Positions 1 to 7,023 of a stretch of 17,121 bases of DNA are shown one piece after another. The stretch spans positions 1-17,121 of the forward strand of contig DATGSF010000051.1 in the NCBI GenBank assembly GCA_035302865.1, read 5' to 3'. The DNA is from DATGSF01 sp035302865. GTDB taxonomy: Bacteria; Bacteroidota; Bacteroidia; Chitinophagales; Chitinophagaceae. The translations under genes were made by a program, and so were the position numbers. Under the pieces are notes generated by a model. It saw only the letters and a list, made by a program, of their open reading frames with translations, did no database searches and was not told the origin of the DNA. Numbering within the stretch: position 1 is the stretch's first letter; the number at the start of each line of letters is the position of its first letter.

Positions 1-1114
1 CAGAGTCTAATACATCTGGTCTATTTGTTGCTGCAAGTAAGATAATACCTGAATCACCACTAAAACCATCCATTTCAACAAGTAGCTGATTTAATGTATT
101 TTCTCTTTCATCATTACTCATCACAGCATTTTTACCTCTTGCTCTTCCAATTGCATCTATTTCATCAATAAATACGATACAAGGAGCTTTTTCTCTAGCT
201 TGTTTAAATAAATCTCTAACTCTACTTGCGCCTACACCCACAAACATTTCTACAAAATCAGAACCAGATAATGAGAAAAATGGTACTTGAGCCTCACCAG
301 CAACAGCTTTTGCTAATAAAGTTTTACCAGTTCCTGGAGGTCCTACTAATAATGCACCTTTAGGAATCTTACCACCAAGAGAAGTATATTTTTTAGGATT
401 TTTAAGGAAGTCAACAATTTCCATAACCTCCACTTTAGCTTCATCTAATCCTGCAACATCATTAAATGTAATATCTACTAAAGAGCCTTTTTCAAATAAT
501 TGTGCTTTAGATTTACCAATATTGAAGATACCGCCACCTGCTCCGCCGCCACCGCCTCCGGCACCACTCATTCTACGGAATAGGAATATCCACATCACTA
601 CGATAAGAACTAGCATAAGGATTCCTGAAGAAAATAAATCTCTAAAAAAGCTTCCTCTACTTTCAATTTCAACAGGAATTTGCGCTTTATTTTCCTCTTC
701 AAATTGTTGCATTACCTCTTCATACTTCTTATCGAAAACTTCATAAGAACCGATATTGAATTTTAAATCAGGTTTTTTACTAGCGCCAAATCCGATTGGT
801 GCTCTTCTGTTTTGCTCTTCTTCACGCTGCTCTTGTTCTGATTTTTTCAAATAAACTTCCGCAAACTCTTGGTTAACGACAACAACGCGCTCTACTTTAT
901 CTTCTAATAAGTATTCGTTTTTAAATTCCAAAAAGGAATTAATCTTTTCTGCAGAATCACCACCTCTACTGAAAATATTAATACTAATTAAAGACAATAC
1001 AATTAAACCATAAATCCAAAATAAATTAAATTTTGGTCCTTTTCTATTTCCACCACTTGTAGGTCTTCTTCTTGGTGGAGGGGTAGGAGGCATTCCTCCT
1101 GTTCTATTACTCAT
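1..1114 (-). CDS. ftsH: ATP-dependent zinc metalloprotease FtsH, N-terminal part (runs off left edge)
   Basis: Membrane-anchored AAA+ protease that degrades misfolded membrane and regulatory proteins. I translated it by hand from the ATG complement at 1112-1114. About 371 residues are present: a Pro/Arg-rich cytoplasmic N-terminus (1-28), TM1 (about 31-48), a periplasmic domain (about 50-160), TM2 (about 163-180), a Gly-rich linker (about 184-196), then the AAA domain with Walker A GPPGTGKT (258-265) and Walker B ending DEID (317-320). It ends at ATNRPDVLD, the start of the second region of homology. The HExxH zinc protease domain lies beyond base 1. The Gly linker makes a short GC-rich patch at about 529-567 in otherwise AT-rich DNA. 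The gene starts 48 bp after rsfS on the same strand, so the two are probably co-transcribed. Identification is secure; only the 3' half is missing. Confidence 0.97.
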   Translation of the reverse strand, partial: MSNRTGGMPPTPPPRRRPTSGGNRKGPKFNLFWIYGLIVLSLISINIFSRGGDSAEKINSFLEFKNEYLLEDKVERVVVVNQEFAEVYLKKSEQEQREEEQNRRAPIGFGASKKPDLKFNIGSYEVFDKKYEEVMQQFEEENKAQIPVEIESRGSFFRDLFSSGILMLVLIVVMWIFLFRRMSGAGGGGGGAGGGIFNIGKSKAQLFEKGSLVDITFNDVAGLDEAKVEVMEIVDFLKNPKKYTSLGGKIPKGALLVGPPGTGKTLLAKAVAGEAQVPFFSLSGSDFVEMFVGVGASRVRDLFKQAREKAPCIVFIDEIDAIGRARGKNAVMSNDERENTLNQLLVEMDGFSGDSGIILLAATNRPDVLDS

Positions 1115-1162
1115 ATTTTGTCTTATTTTAAATAAATTTCAAATAAATACCAATGATTTGTT

Positions 1163-1558
1163 TTAATTATGGGACATTTTTTTACTATCACTCCACATTC
1201 CCTCTAAGTCATAGAAAGCTCTTTCTTCTGGCTTGAAAATATGTAAAACTATATTTATATAGTCTAATAAAGCCCATTCATCACTTTCTTCTAAAGCAAA
1301 TGGCTTTTCATGGCAAAGCTCGCGTACTTGCTTTTCTACAAAGTTTGCAATTGCTTGCATTTCCGTATTGGTCTCTACATCACAAATTATGTAAAAATCT
1401 GTGATAGATTCTTCTATGTCTCTTAAATCTAAAGAATTGACATTTTGTCCGTTTTTTGTAAGTACGGCATCCAAAATAACTTTGAATAATAAGCTATCAC
1501 GCGTCAATTTTGCGCTTGACTTATCTCTGTTTTCTAATTTTTGAACTATTTTTTTCAA
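1163..1558 (-). CDS. rsfS: Ribosomal silencing factor RsfS (Iojap/YbeB family)
   Basis: RsfS binds ribosomal protein uL14 on the large subunit and blocks subunit joining when nutrients are short. The 131-residue protein has the family core: ITDFYIICD (52-60), then ESDEWALLDY (91-100) and IVLHIFKPEERAFYDLEGMW (103-122), the hallmark pattern of a D/E-W-LLDY segment followed by FYDLEGLW-like residues. The start is unusual. The frame is closed by a stop at 1580-1582 and contains no ATG before the domain, so I use TTG at 1556-1558; CTG at 1565-1567 is the alternative. A TAATTTTG -7 box lies 42-49 bp upstream on this strand. The gene is divergent from the biotin ligase gene and upstream of ftsH. 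Product is secure, start less so. Confidence 0.93.
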   Translation of the reverse strand: MKKIVQKLENRDKSSAKLTRDSLLFKVILDAVLTKNGQNVNSLDLRDIEESITDFYIICDVETNTEMQAIANFVEKQVRELCHEKPFALEESDEWALLDYINIVLHIFKPEERAFYDLEGMWSDSKKMSHN

Positions 1559-1599
1559 TGAATACAGTTCTTTTAATGATTAATAATGTAATTTTCCTC

Positions 1600-1607
1600 C
1601 AAAATTA
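1600..1607 (-). promoter_or_regulatory. Candidate -7 box (TAATTTTG) for rsfS-ftsH
   Basis: Read on the minus strand this is TAATTTTG, an exact match to the Bacteroidota -7 consensus TAnnTTTG. It is placed to give a leader of roughly 35 nt before the rsfS TTG codon. No TTG lies at the expected -33 distance, so the match rests on the -7 box alone. A GGAGG run directly downstream on the same strand is too far (about 38 nt) from the start codon to act as a normal ribosome binding site. Confidence 0.4.
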
Positions 1608-1616
1608 AGTAATATT

Positions 1617-2378
1617 TTGGCACTTACCTTAAAAAATAAAAAATACCCTTGGTTAGTTTACTTATCTCATGTAAATAGTACCAATAATTATGCCATGGAA
1701 TATATCTCCGACGAAGTGGCGCAACACGGAATGGTTATAGCTGCAGAAAAGCAATTACAGCCTAAAGCGCAAAGGGAAAAAATATGGAAAAATGAAGATG
1801 AAGATATTAAAATGAGCCTAATTTTAAAAGCTCCTTTTGAAGCAGATAAAATATTTGTTTTTTCTATGTTAATTGCTTTAGCTGTGCAGTATGTATTGGA
1901 AGAAAATTTGCCAAAAAGCGTAGATGTGAAAATAAAATGGCCCAATGATATTTATATTAATGAAAGAAAATCTACAGGTATTTTAATAGAAAATAATTTT
2001 TCTGATGGGAAATGGAATTGGGCGGTGGTAGGAATTGGTCAAAATGTTAAATCCAAAATAGATTTTAATGAACTTAATGCTATTGGATTAGAAGATATAT
2101 TAAAAGAACAAGAATTAGATCCATTTTGGTGGATGCAGGAAATTAGAAATGCAATTTTGAATTTTTTGCATATTTATAAAAATCCGGAAAAAATTATTAC
2201 TACATATAATGCATTGTTGTTTCGAAAAAATAAAATACAGGAATTTGTTGCCTTAGATGATAATAAAAGGTTTAAAGCAAAAATTATAAAGATTAATACT
2301 AAAGGACAATTAGTGTTAGAAGAGGAAAATGGAGCGATATCTACTTGGATACATGGCTCCATAAAATGGGTTTTTTAA
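1617..2378 (+). CDS. birA: Biotin--[acetyl-CoA-carboxylase] ligase homologue with altered biotin loop
   Basis: The family activates biotin as biotinyl-AMP and transfers it to the lysine of biotin carboxyl carrier protein. The 253-residue protein has only the catalytic core and C-terminal SH3-like domain, with no N-terminal repressor helix-turn-helix (group I layout). Conserved parts are STNNYA (21-26), KWPND (107-111), RKSTGILIE (117-125, including the ligand lysine), GIGQNV (139-144) and the C-terminal barrel (about 208-253). The signature loop that reads GRGRxGxxW in the family is here P49-K-A-Q-R-E-K-I-W57: all three glycines are replaced, and the following region reads EDEDIKM instead of the usual Pro-Gly form. 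The start is also odd. The frame opens after a stop at 1584-1586 with no ATG, so TTG at 1617 is the likely start, with ATT at 1614 possible. Family membership is firm; catalytic competence is uncertain. Confidence 0.85.
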   Translation: MALTLKNKKYPWLVYLSHVNSTNNYAMEYISDEVAQHGMVIAAEKQLQPKAQREKIWKNEDEDIKMSLILKAPFEADKIFVFSMLIALAVQYVLEENLPKSVDVKIKWPNDIYINERKSTGILIENNFSDGKWNWAVVGIGQNVKSKIDFNELNAIGLEDILKEQELDPFWWMQEIRNAILNFLHIYKNPEKIITTYNALLFRKNKIQEFVALDDNKRFKAKIIKINTKGQLVLEEENGAISTWIHGSIKWVF

Positions 2379-3614
2379 TCATTTCCTTTCTTCGTGGGGA
2401 AAATAGGCTAAATAGTTTTTTTCTAAAACTAAAGGTATCTCTGCATGAATTAAACTGTGTTCATATTCATGTAAACTTTTAAGATTTCCGGATTTGCTTT
2501 GAAATAAAATAGCATCACTCTGAATATCATAAAAACGATTGGAGGCTTTACCATTAAATACAAAGTAGTTTAACTCTTCTTGATTGTTTAAATGATTGGC
2601 ATGCATATTTTCCATTTTTTCTTTCCATTCTTTGTGCGTCTCTTCATTAAAGCTAATGATTTTGTATATTTTTCTTTCTAAGTACCCCTTACATAGTTGA
2701 CTTAAAACATAATCATTACTCTTTGACCATATTTTAATATGCTGAACAATATCATAATCATCTAATTCGCAAAATAATTCCAAGCTTTTATAATCTAAAT
2801 TATTGAAATTTTTATTTTCATTTTCTAAAGCAAAAAAATATTTTAAAGGAGAAAGTACATAGATATCTTTATTTTGTAAGAACAGTTCTTTTGCTCGCTT
2901 AAGAATTTGATTGATAATAAGTTCAGCAGCTAATACCGCTTTATGTTGATATACTTGCCAATACATTATTCTTCTGGCAATTAAAAACTTTTCAATAGAA
3001 TGCAATCCTTTTTCCTCTACTACCAGAGTGTCATTTTGCACAGTAAGCATATGTAAAATCCTATCATAACCGATAACTCCTTCTGAAACACCTGTATAAT
3101 AACTGTCTCTATTTAGATAATCCATTCTATCCATATCATATTGAGAAGAAATCAAAGCGTGTAACCAAGGCTTATCAGTGTAGGTATTATTAAAAATAGC
3201 TAGAGTTTGTTCTAACTTACCATTAAATTCTTCATTTAAAACCTGTATTAATTGTTTGCTTAAAGATTCATGGTGTAATCCAGGAATAATTATTTTTTCT
3301 AAAGCATGAGAAAAAGGTCCATGTCCGATGTCATGTAATAAAATAGCTAAGGAGCTATGAAGCCGTTCTTCCTTAGAAGTTTTAATACCTTTAAGCTGTA
3401 GCTCATGTAAAGCTACTCCCATTAAATGATAAGCACCTAAAGAATGATGAAATCGCGTATGATTAGCCCCAGGATATACCAGTTCGGCTGAACCCATTTG
3501 TTTGATTCTGCGTAAACGTTGAAAATAAGGATGGTCAATAATCTTTTGAACTAAAGGATTTTTAATTCTAATAAAGCCATATACTGGATCGTTAATTATT
3601 TTACTCATTTTCAT
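2379..3614 (-). CDS. HD-domain phosphohydrolase (COG1078, SAMHD1/dNTPase-like)
   Basis: Predicted metal-dependent phosphohydrolase related to dNTP triphosphohydrolases. In this 411-residue protein the metal-binding signature is complete: H57 in TRFHHSLG (53-60), H94-D95 in LLHDIGHGPFSH (92-103), and D162 in YDMDRMDYLNRDS (159-171). The opening IINDPVYGFI and YFQRLRRIKQMG are also typical of COG1078. The C-terminal 200 residues have no motif I recognise. Two starts are possible: ATG at 3612-3614, or ATG at 3606-3608 (MSKIIND), which resembles relatives more closely. Either way the start lies inside the 3' end of msrB, so the two genes are probably translationally coupled. Homologues act on nucleotides, but the true substrate cannot be read from the sequence. 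Confidence 0.9.
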   Translation of the reverse strand: MKMSKIINDPVYGFIRIKNPLVQKIIDHPYFQRLRRIKQMGSAELVYPGANHTRFHHSLGAYHLMGVALHELQLKGIKTSKEERLHSSLAILLHDIGHGPFSHALEKIIIPGLHHESLSKQLIQVLNEEFNGKLEQTLAIFNNTYTDKPWLHALISSQYDMDRMDYLNRDSYYTGVSEGVIGYDRILHMLTVQNDTLVVEEKGLHSIEKFLIARRIMYWQVYQHKAVLAAELIINQILKRAKELFLQNKDIYVLSPLKYFFALENENKNFNNLDYKSLELFCELDDYDIVQHIKIWSKSNDYVLSQLCKGYLERKIYKIISFNEETHKEWKEKMENMHANHLNNQEELNYFVFNGKASNRFYDIQSDAILFQSKSGNLKSLHEYEHSLIHAEIPLVLEKNYLAYFPHEERK

Positions 3615-4044
3615 CTTTTTTATCAGGATCTAAATGAATTACTTCAGAATTTATACAAAATCGCTTATAACTAGGAGGGGGACCATCATTAAAAATATGT
3701 CCTAAATGACTATCGCATAAAGAGCACAATACTTCTATTCTCTTCATGCCAAAAGAAAGGTCTTCTTTATAAATCATATTGTCCTTTTCTGCAGCTTCCA
3801 TAAAGCTCGGCCAACCGCAAGTACTGTAGAATTTTTGATGGGAGTGGAATAGTTTATTGCCACAAATTGCACAATAATAAGTACCTCCAACATCTAAATC
3901 CCAATATTTTCCTGAAAATGCACGTTCTGTACCAGCATTTCTCGCAACTTCATAAGTAAAAGGATCAATTTTCTCTTTTAAAATCTTATCGTCGATTACT
4001 ACTTTTTCTTTTCTGTCTTTTATAAAATAAGGGGATAAACACAT
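3601..4044 (-). CDS. msrB: Peptide-methionine (R)-S-oxide reductase MsrB
   Basis: Repairs oxidised methionine (R-sulfoxide) in proteins using thioredoxin as reductant. The 147-residue protein has all key residues: the structural zinc site from two CxxC pairs (C58/C61 in CAICG and C107/C110 in CSLCD), the catalytic cysteine C130 in RFCINS, and C76 in STCGWPSF at the position of the resolving cysteine. GHIFNDGPPP (115-124) is also a family signature. There is no signal peptide, so it is cytoplasmic. The ATG at 4042-4044 is the only good start; the first ~25 residues are poorly conserved. Its stop codon lies in the start region of the downstream HD-domain gene. It is divergent from ahcY across 113 bp. 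I saw no clear -7 box for it. Confidence 0.96.
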   Translation of the reverse strand: MCLSPYFIKDRKEKVVIDDKILKEKIDPFTYEVARNAGTERAFSGKYWDLDVGGTYYCAICGNKLFHSHQKFYSTCGWPSFMEAAEKDNMIYKEDLSFGMKRIEVLCSLCDSHLGHIFNDGPPPSYKRFCINSEVIHLDPDKKDENE

Positions 4045-4118
4045 AATAATTATAATTTTAAATTAAGATATCTAAAAAAAGAATATAAATAGCATTTATT
4101 CAGTTTAAAATCTTTCAG

Positions 4119-4126
4119 TATCTTTG
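4119..4126 (+). promoter_or_regulatory. -7 box (TATCTTTG) of ahcY promoter
   Basis: TATCTTTG matches the Bacteroidota -7 consensus TAnnTTTG exactly and ends 31 bp before the ahcY ATG, giving an expected leader of about 25 nt. The -33 region is AT-rich without a clear TTG. With so short a leader there is no room for a SAM or SAH riboswitch. Confidence 0.6.
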
Positions 4127-4157
4127 TAATTCTATAAAGTTAAAAAATAAATTTCAT

Positions 4158-5483
4158 ATGGCAGTTAGTAAAACAGCATTAGATTTAAGTTTGCCTTATA
4201 AAATCAAAGATATTGAGTTGGCAGATTGGGGACGAAAAGAAATTCGTTTGGCAGAAGCAGAAATGCCTGGTTTAATGAGTATTCGTGAAGAATATAAAAA
4301 CCAACAACCGTTAAAAGGTGCACGCATTGCAGGGTGTTTGCATATGACTATTCAAACTGCAGTTCTAATTGAAACATTAATTGATTTAGGTGCTGAAGTA
4401 CGTTGGAGTTCTTGTAATATTTTCTCAACACAAGACCATGCAGCTGCAGCTATGGCTAAAGCTGGAGTTCCTGTTTTTGCTTGGAAAGGACAGACTGAGG
4501 AAGAAGCAGAATGGTGTATAGAACAAACTTTATTCTTTGGATCTGAAGATCAACCATTAAATATGATATTAGATGATGGGGGAGATTTAACGAATATGGT
4601 ATTAGATCATTACCCTGAATTAGTAAAAGGAATTAATGGTATATCAGAAGAAACTACTACTGGAGTTTATCGCTTAGTGGAAAGAATGACGAAAGGTACT
4701 TTGCCTATTCCTGCTATTGATGTTAATAACAGTGTTACAAAATCAAAATTTGATAATAAATATGGATGCCGTGAATCTTTGGTAGATGCTATTCGTAGAG
4801 CTACAGATGTGATGATGGCGGGTAAAGTAGCAGTTGTTGCGGGATTCGGTGACGTAGGTAAAGGTTCTGCAGAATCTTTGAGAGGTGCTGGTGCTCGTGT
4901 AATCGTTACTGAGATTGATCCTATTTGTGCCTTACAAGCGGCAATGGAAGGTTATGAAGTGAAAAAAATGGTAGATGCAATTCCTGAAGCAGACATCGTT
5001 GTTACTACAACAGGATGCCGTGATATTATCACAGGAGAGCATTTTAAATTGATGAAGGATAAAACTATTGTTTGTAACATTGGGCATTTTGATATTGAAA
5101 TTGATGTGGCTTGGTTAGAAGAAAATTATGGTCATACTAAAGATACTATTAAACCTCAAGTGGATTTATATAATGTAGAGGGTAATGATATAATTTTATT
5201 AGCAGAAGGACGCTTAGTAAATTTAGGTTGTGCAACGGGACATCCTTCGTTTGTAATGTCTAACTCATTTACAAATCAAGTGTTAGCACAAATTGAATTA
5301 TGGAACCATGCTGATGGTTATGAAAATAAGGTGTATGTATTACCAAAACATTTAGATGAAAAAGTTGCTCGTTTGCATTTGAAAAAAATAGGAGTTACTT
5401 TAGATGTTTTAACGGATAAACAATCAGAATACTTGGGTATTCCTATCGAAGGTCCTTATAAACCAGAAATGTATCGATATTAA
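4158..5483 (+). CDS. ahcY: Adenosylhomocysteinase (S-adenosyl-L-homocysteine hydrolase)
   Basis: Cleaves S-adenosylhomocysteine, the product inhibitor of methyltransferases, to adenosine and homocysteine, closing the methyl cycle. The 441-residue protein shows the substrate domain motif HMTIQTA (62-68), the catalytic block NSVTKSKFDNKYG (191-203, with K195 and D199), the NAD-binding GFGDVGKG (229-236) followed by the acidic VTEIDP end of the second strand, CNIGHFDIEID in the C-terminal half, and the typical C-terminus KPEMYRY, whose lysine and tyrosine reach into the neighbouring subunit's NAD site in this family. Its length is normal. It has its own -7 box and a strong terminator, so it is probably monocistronic. 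Codon choice is more restrained than in nearby hypothetical genes, as expected for a well-expressed enzyme. Confidence 0.98.
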   Translation: MAVSKTALDLSLPYKIKDIELADWGRKEIRLAEAEMPGLMSIREEYKNQQPLKGARIAGCLHMTIQTAVLIETLIDLGAEVRWSSCNIFSTQDHAAAAMAKAGVPVFAWKGQTEEEAEWCIEQTLFFGSEDQPLNMILDDGGDLTNMVLDHYPELVKGINGISEETTTGVYRLVERMTKGTLPIPAIDVNNSVTKSKFDNKYGCRESLVDAIRRATDVMMAGKVAVVAGFGDVGKGSAESLRGAGARVIVTEIDPICALQAAMEGYEVKKMVDAIPEADIVVTTTGCRDIITGEHFKLMKDKTIVCNIGHFDIEIDVAWLEENYGHTKDTIKPQVDLYNVEGNDIILLAEGRLVNLGCATGHPSFVMSNSFTNQVLAQIELWNHADGYENKVYVLPKHLDEKVARLHLKKIGVTLDVLTDKQSEYLGIPIEGPYKPEMYRY

Positions 5484-5505
5484 AATGTTTATTATAGCAT
5501 TTTAA
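5480..5505. repeat. AT-rich inverted repeat at ahcY stop
   Basis: TTAAAATG (5480-5487) and CATTTTAA (5498-5505) are perfect 8-bp arms around a 10-nt loop and overlap the ahcY stop codon. The hairpin would be weak and lies directly before the stronger terminator, so it may be an accessory fold or chance in AT-rich DNA. Confidence 0.35.
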
Positions 5506-5542
5506 AAAAAGTAGAAGATGCATTGCAACTTCTACTTTTTTT
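5504..5542. terminator. Bidirectional terminator between ahcY and the SDR gene
   Basis: A run of A, then GTAGAAG (5511-5517), an 11-nt loop, CTTCTAC (5529-5535), then a run of T. Including the A and T tracts, the perfect stem is 14 bp. A U-tract follows the hairpin on either strand, so it should terminate both convergent genes. Confidence 0.88.
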
Positions 5543-5551
5543 ATACAATTT

Positions 5552-6265
5552 TTAAAGCATATCTGCTGTTTGGGTTGGACGAATTTCGATTTTTGAAGGC
5601 AATGCCCTTGGATGCATAGCTAATAAATCTACTACTAATTGGCCAATATCTTCAGGTTGAATCTTCCAGGCATCCTCTTTTTCATTTGGCTCGTGATTAT
5701 TGAAATAGGAAGTTACCGACCCTGGTAATATAGCTGTAGTTTTTACTCCATGAGCACGTAAATCTAACATTACAGCTTGTGTAAATCCAACAACAGCAAA
5801 TTTAGAAGCATTATATCCACATCCGTTTTTAAAGAAATTAATTCCAGCTAAACTTGCTATAGTGAAAAAATAACCTTTGTTTTCAATTAAATCTTCGACA
5901 CTCGCTTTAATAGTATGAAATACACCGGTAAGGTTCGTGTCGATCATTGCATGCCAGTCCTCTTCTTTTAAATCTCTTATATTATCGAAAATTCCTAAAC
6001 CTGCATTAGCAATAACAATATCCAAACGACCAAAATGTTTCTTGATTGCTGCAATAGCATTTTCTTCATCTTCTCTATTTCTAACGTCAGAACCGAGACC
6101 AATGATTTGATTTTCATTCCCTATACTATGGGCTATTTTAACACTATTTTCTTTATTTCTCCCTGATATGGCAACTTGATATCCTGCATCAACCAAAGCC
6201 TTTGCTATTCCTAATCCAATTCCTTTGGTACCACCAGTGATATATGCGACTTTATTGTTTTTCAT
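5552..6265 (-). CDS. Short-chain dehydrogenase/reductase (classical SDR family)
   Basis: NAD(P)-dependent oxidoreductase of 237 residues with a single Rossmann domain. The cofactor motif TGGTKGIG spans 10-17, and R36 after the second strand suggests NADPH preference. NAG is at 87-89. The catalytic tetrad is N111, S138 (in IASLAG), Y151 and K155 (in YNASK). PGSV (about 182-185) is the expected segment after the fifth strand. Length and motifs are those of classical SDRs of the 3-oxoacyl-ACP reductase / sepiapterin reductase type, but substrate residues do not allow a specific assignment. It is a single-gene unit with its own -7 box just upstream and a shared terminator downstream. Function beyond 'SDR' is unknown. 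Confidence 0.92.
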   Translation of the reverse strand: MKNNKVAYITGGTKGIGLGIAKALVDAGYQVAISGRNKENSVKIAHSIGNENQIIGLGSDVRNREDEENAIAAIKKHFGRLDIVIANAGLGIFDNIRDLKEEDWHAMIDTNLTGVFHTIKASVEDLIENKGYFFTIASLAGINFFKNGCGYNASKFAVVGFTQAVMLDLRAHGVKTTAILPGSVTSYFNNHEPNEKEDAWKIQPEDIGQLVVDLLAMHPRALPSKIEIRPTQTADML

Positions 6266-6280
6266 AAAATATTATTTATC

Positions 6281-6288
6281 CAAATTTA
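6281..6288 (-). promoter_or_regulatory. -7 box (TAAATTTG) of the SDR gene
   Basis: Read on the minus strand this is TAAATTTG, an exact TAnnTTTG match 15 bp before the SDR start codon, implying a leader of only about 9 nt. The nearest TTG upstream (complement of 6314-6316) is at 25 bp, slightly further than usual. A 10-bp direct repeat sits between the two. Confidence 0.5.
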
Positions 6289-6291
6289 CAG

Positions 6292-6313
6292 AAATTCTAT
6301 GAAAATCTATGAA
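6292..6313. repeat. Two 10-bp direct repeats beside the SDR promoter
   Basis: GAAATTCTAT (6291-6300) and GAAAATCTAT (6301-6310), each followed by GAA, are 9/10 identical and head-to-tail, so TCTATGAA recurs exactly one helical turn apart. The pair lies just upstream of the SDR -7 box. It could be a regulator site, or simple AT-rich repetition. Confidence 0.4.
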
Positions 6314-6397
6314 CAATTTTATTTATTGAAGGTTAAACAAAGTATATAGTGGATTTAAAAACCATGTATTTTATATTCAAAATGAAAATGAAAAATT

Positions 6398-6904
6398 ATG
6401 AAAATAGGTTATTTAAATAGTTTTAGTGCTTTACTCTTTGCGAGTATTTTTCTTTTTTCTTGTGATAATACCAGATACGAAAATCGAAATGACGAAACAG
6501 TAGATCGAAATATAGCACAACCTGAAATGGATGTTTTTGATGTTCAATCAAATTATAATGCTCAAGAAATCGATTTTCATCAATTAGGAAAAGTGAATAC
6601 AAAGATTCAGTCTTATGTTAAAGAAGGGGATAGAATAGTAGATGAATTTATACAAAGAGATGGAAAAGATTTTCAAGTATTAGTTCAGGATTTAAAAAAA
6701 ATAAATCAGAAAATTGATCACATCAACATGGAAGAAACCAATCAAGATGTAGCTTTTTCAAAATGGTTAAACGAGCAAAAAGCTTTAATCTCTGAATTAA
6801 ACAGCTTGAATGAAACGGTAGTTTTAGAAGAAGAAAAACATGCCAAAGAAATTGTTTTTAATATTCAAGCACTTTATGAAGATTTCGAAAGGCACGTTGA
6901 ATAG
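6398..6904 (+). CDS. Putative lipoprotein, coiled-coil, unknown function
   Basis: I do not recognise a named family. The 168-residue protein begins with a lipoprotein signal: hydrophobic stretch 9-20, then lipobox LFSC with the lipidated cysteine at C22, so it should be membrane-anchored and face the periplasm or the outside. The +2 residue is Asp in a DNTR sequence. The rest is charged and predicted helical from its heptad-like spacing (about 60-168, rich in K/E/Q with I, L and V), suggesting a coiled coil or helical bundle. ATG at 6398 is in frame with the signal peptide; the nearby ATGs at 6382 and 6388 are out of frame. It stands alone, convergent with the GH3 gene and separated from it by a hairpin terminator. 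Confidence 0.8.
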   Translation: MKIGYLNSFSALLFASIFLFSCDNTRYENRNDETVDRNIAQPEMDVFDVQSNYNAQEIDFHQLGKVNTKIQSYVKEGDRIVDEFIQRDGKDFQVLVQDLKKINQKIDHINMEETNQDVAFSKWLNEQKALISELNSLNETVVLEEEKHAKEIVFNIQALYEDFERHVE

Positions 6905-6963
6905 TTTTTTTAATCATTAAGAATGATGAGTTCTTTTATAGATAGAAATTATAATTTACATTT

Positions 6964-7006
6964 AAATTTTCAACTCCTTAAATCAAATATAGGGAGTTGA
7001 AAATTT
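6964..7006. terminator. Bidirectional hairpin between lipoprotein and GH3 genes
   Basis: A perfect 14-bp inverted repeat: an arm ending in TTCAACTCC (6964-6977) pairs with GGAGTTGAAAATTT (6993-7006) around a 15-nt loop. The GC-containing core with AT flanks lies between two convergent genes. The following T-tract is imperfect, so termination strength is uncertain. Confidence 0.75.
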
Positions 7007-7023
7007 AATTCTACTTTATATAT

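Noticed and set aside
522..746. Plus-strand open frame with a proline run
   Set aside because: It is the antisense of the FtsH Gly-rich linker and second membrane segment; the proline run is just the complement of glycine codons.
4045..4157. SAM or SAH riboswitch before ahcY
   Set aside because: The -7 box leaves a leader of only about 25 nt, too short for a known SAM/SAH aptamer.
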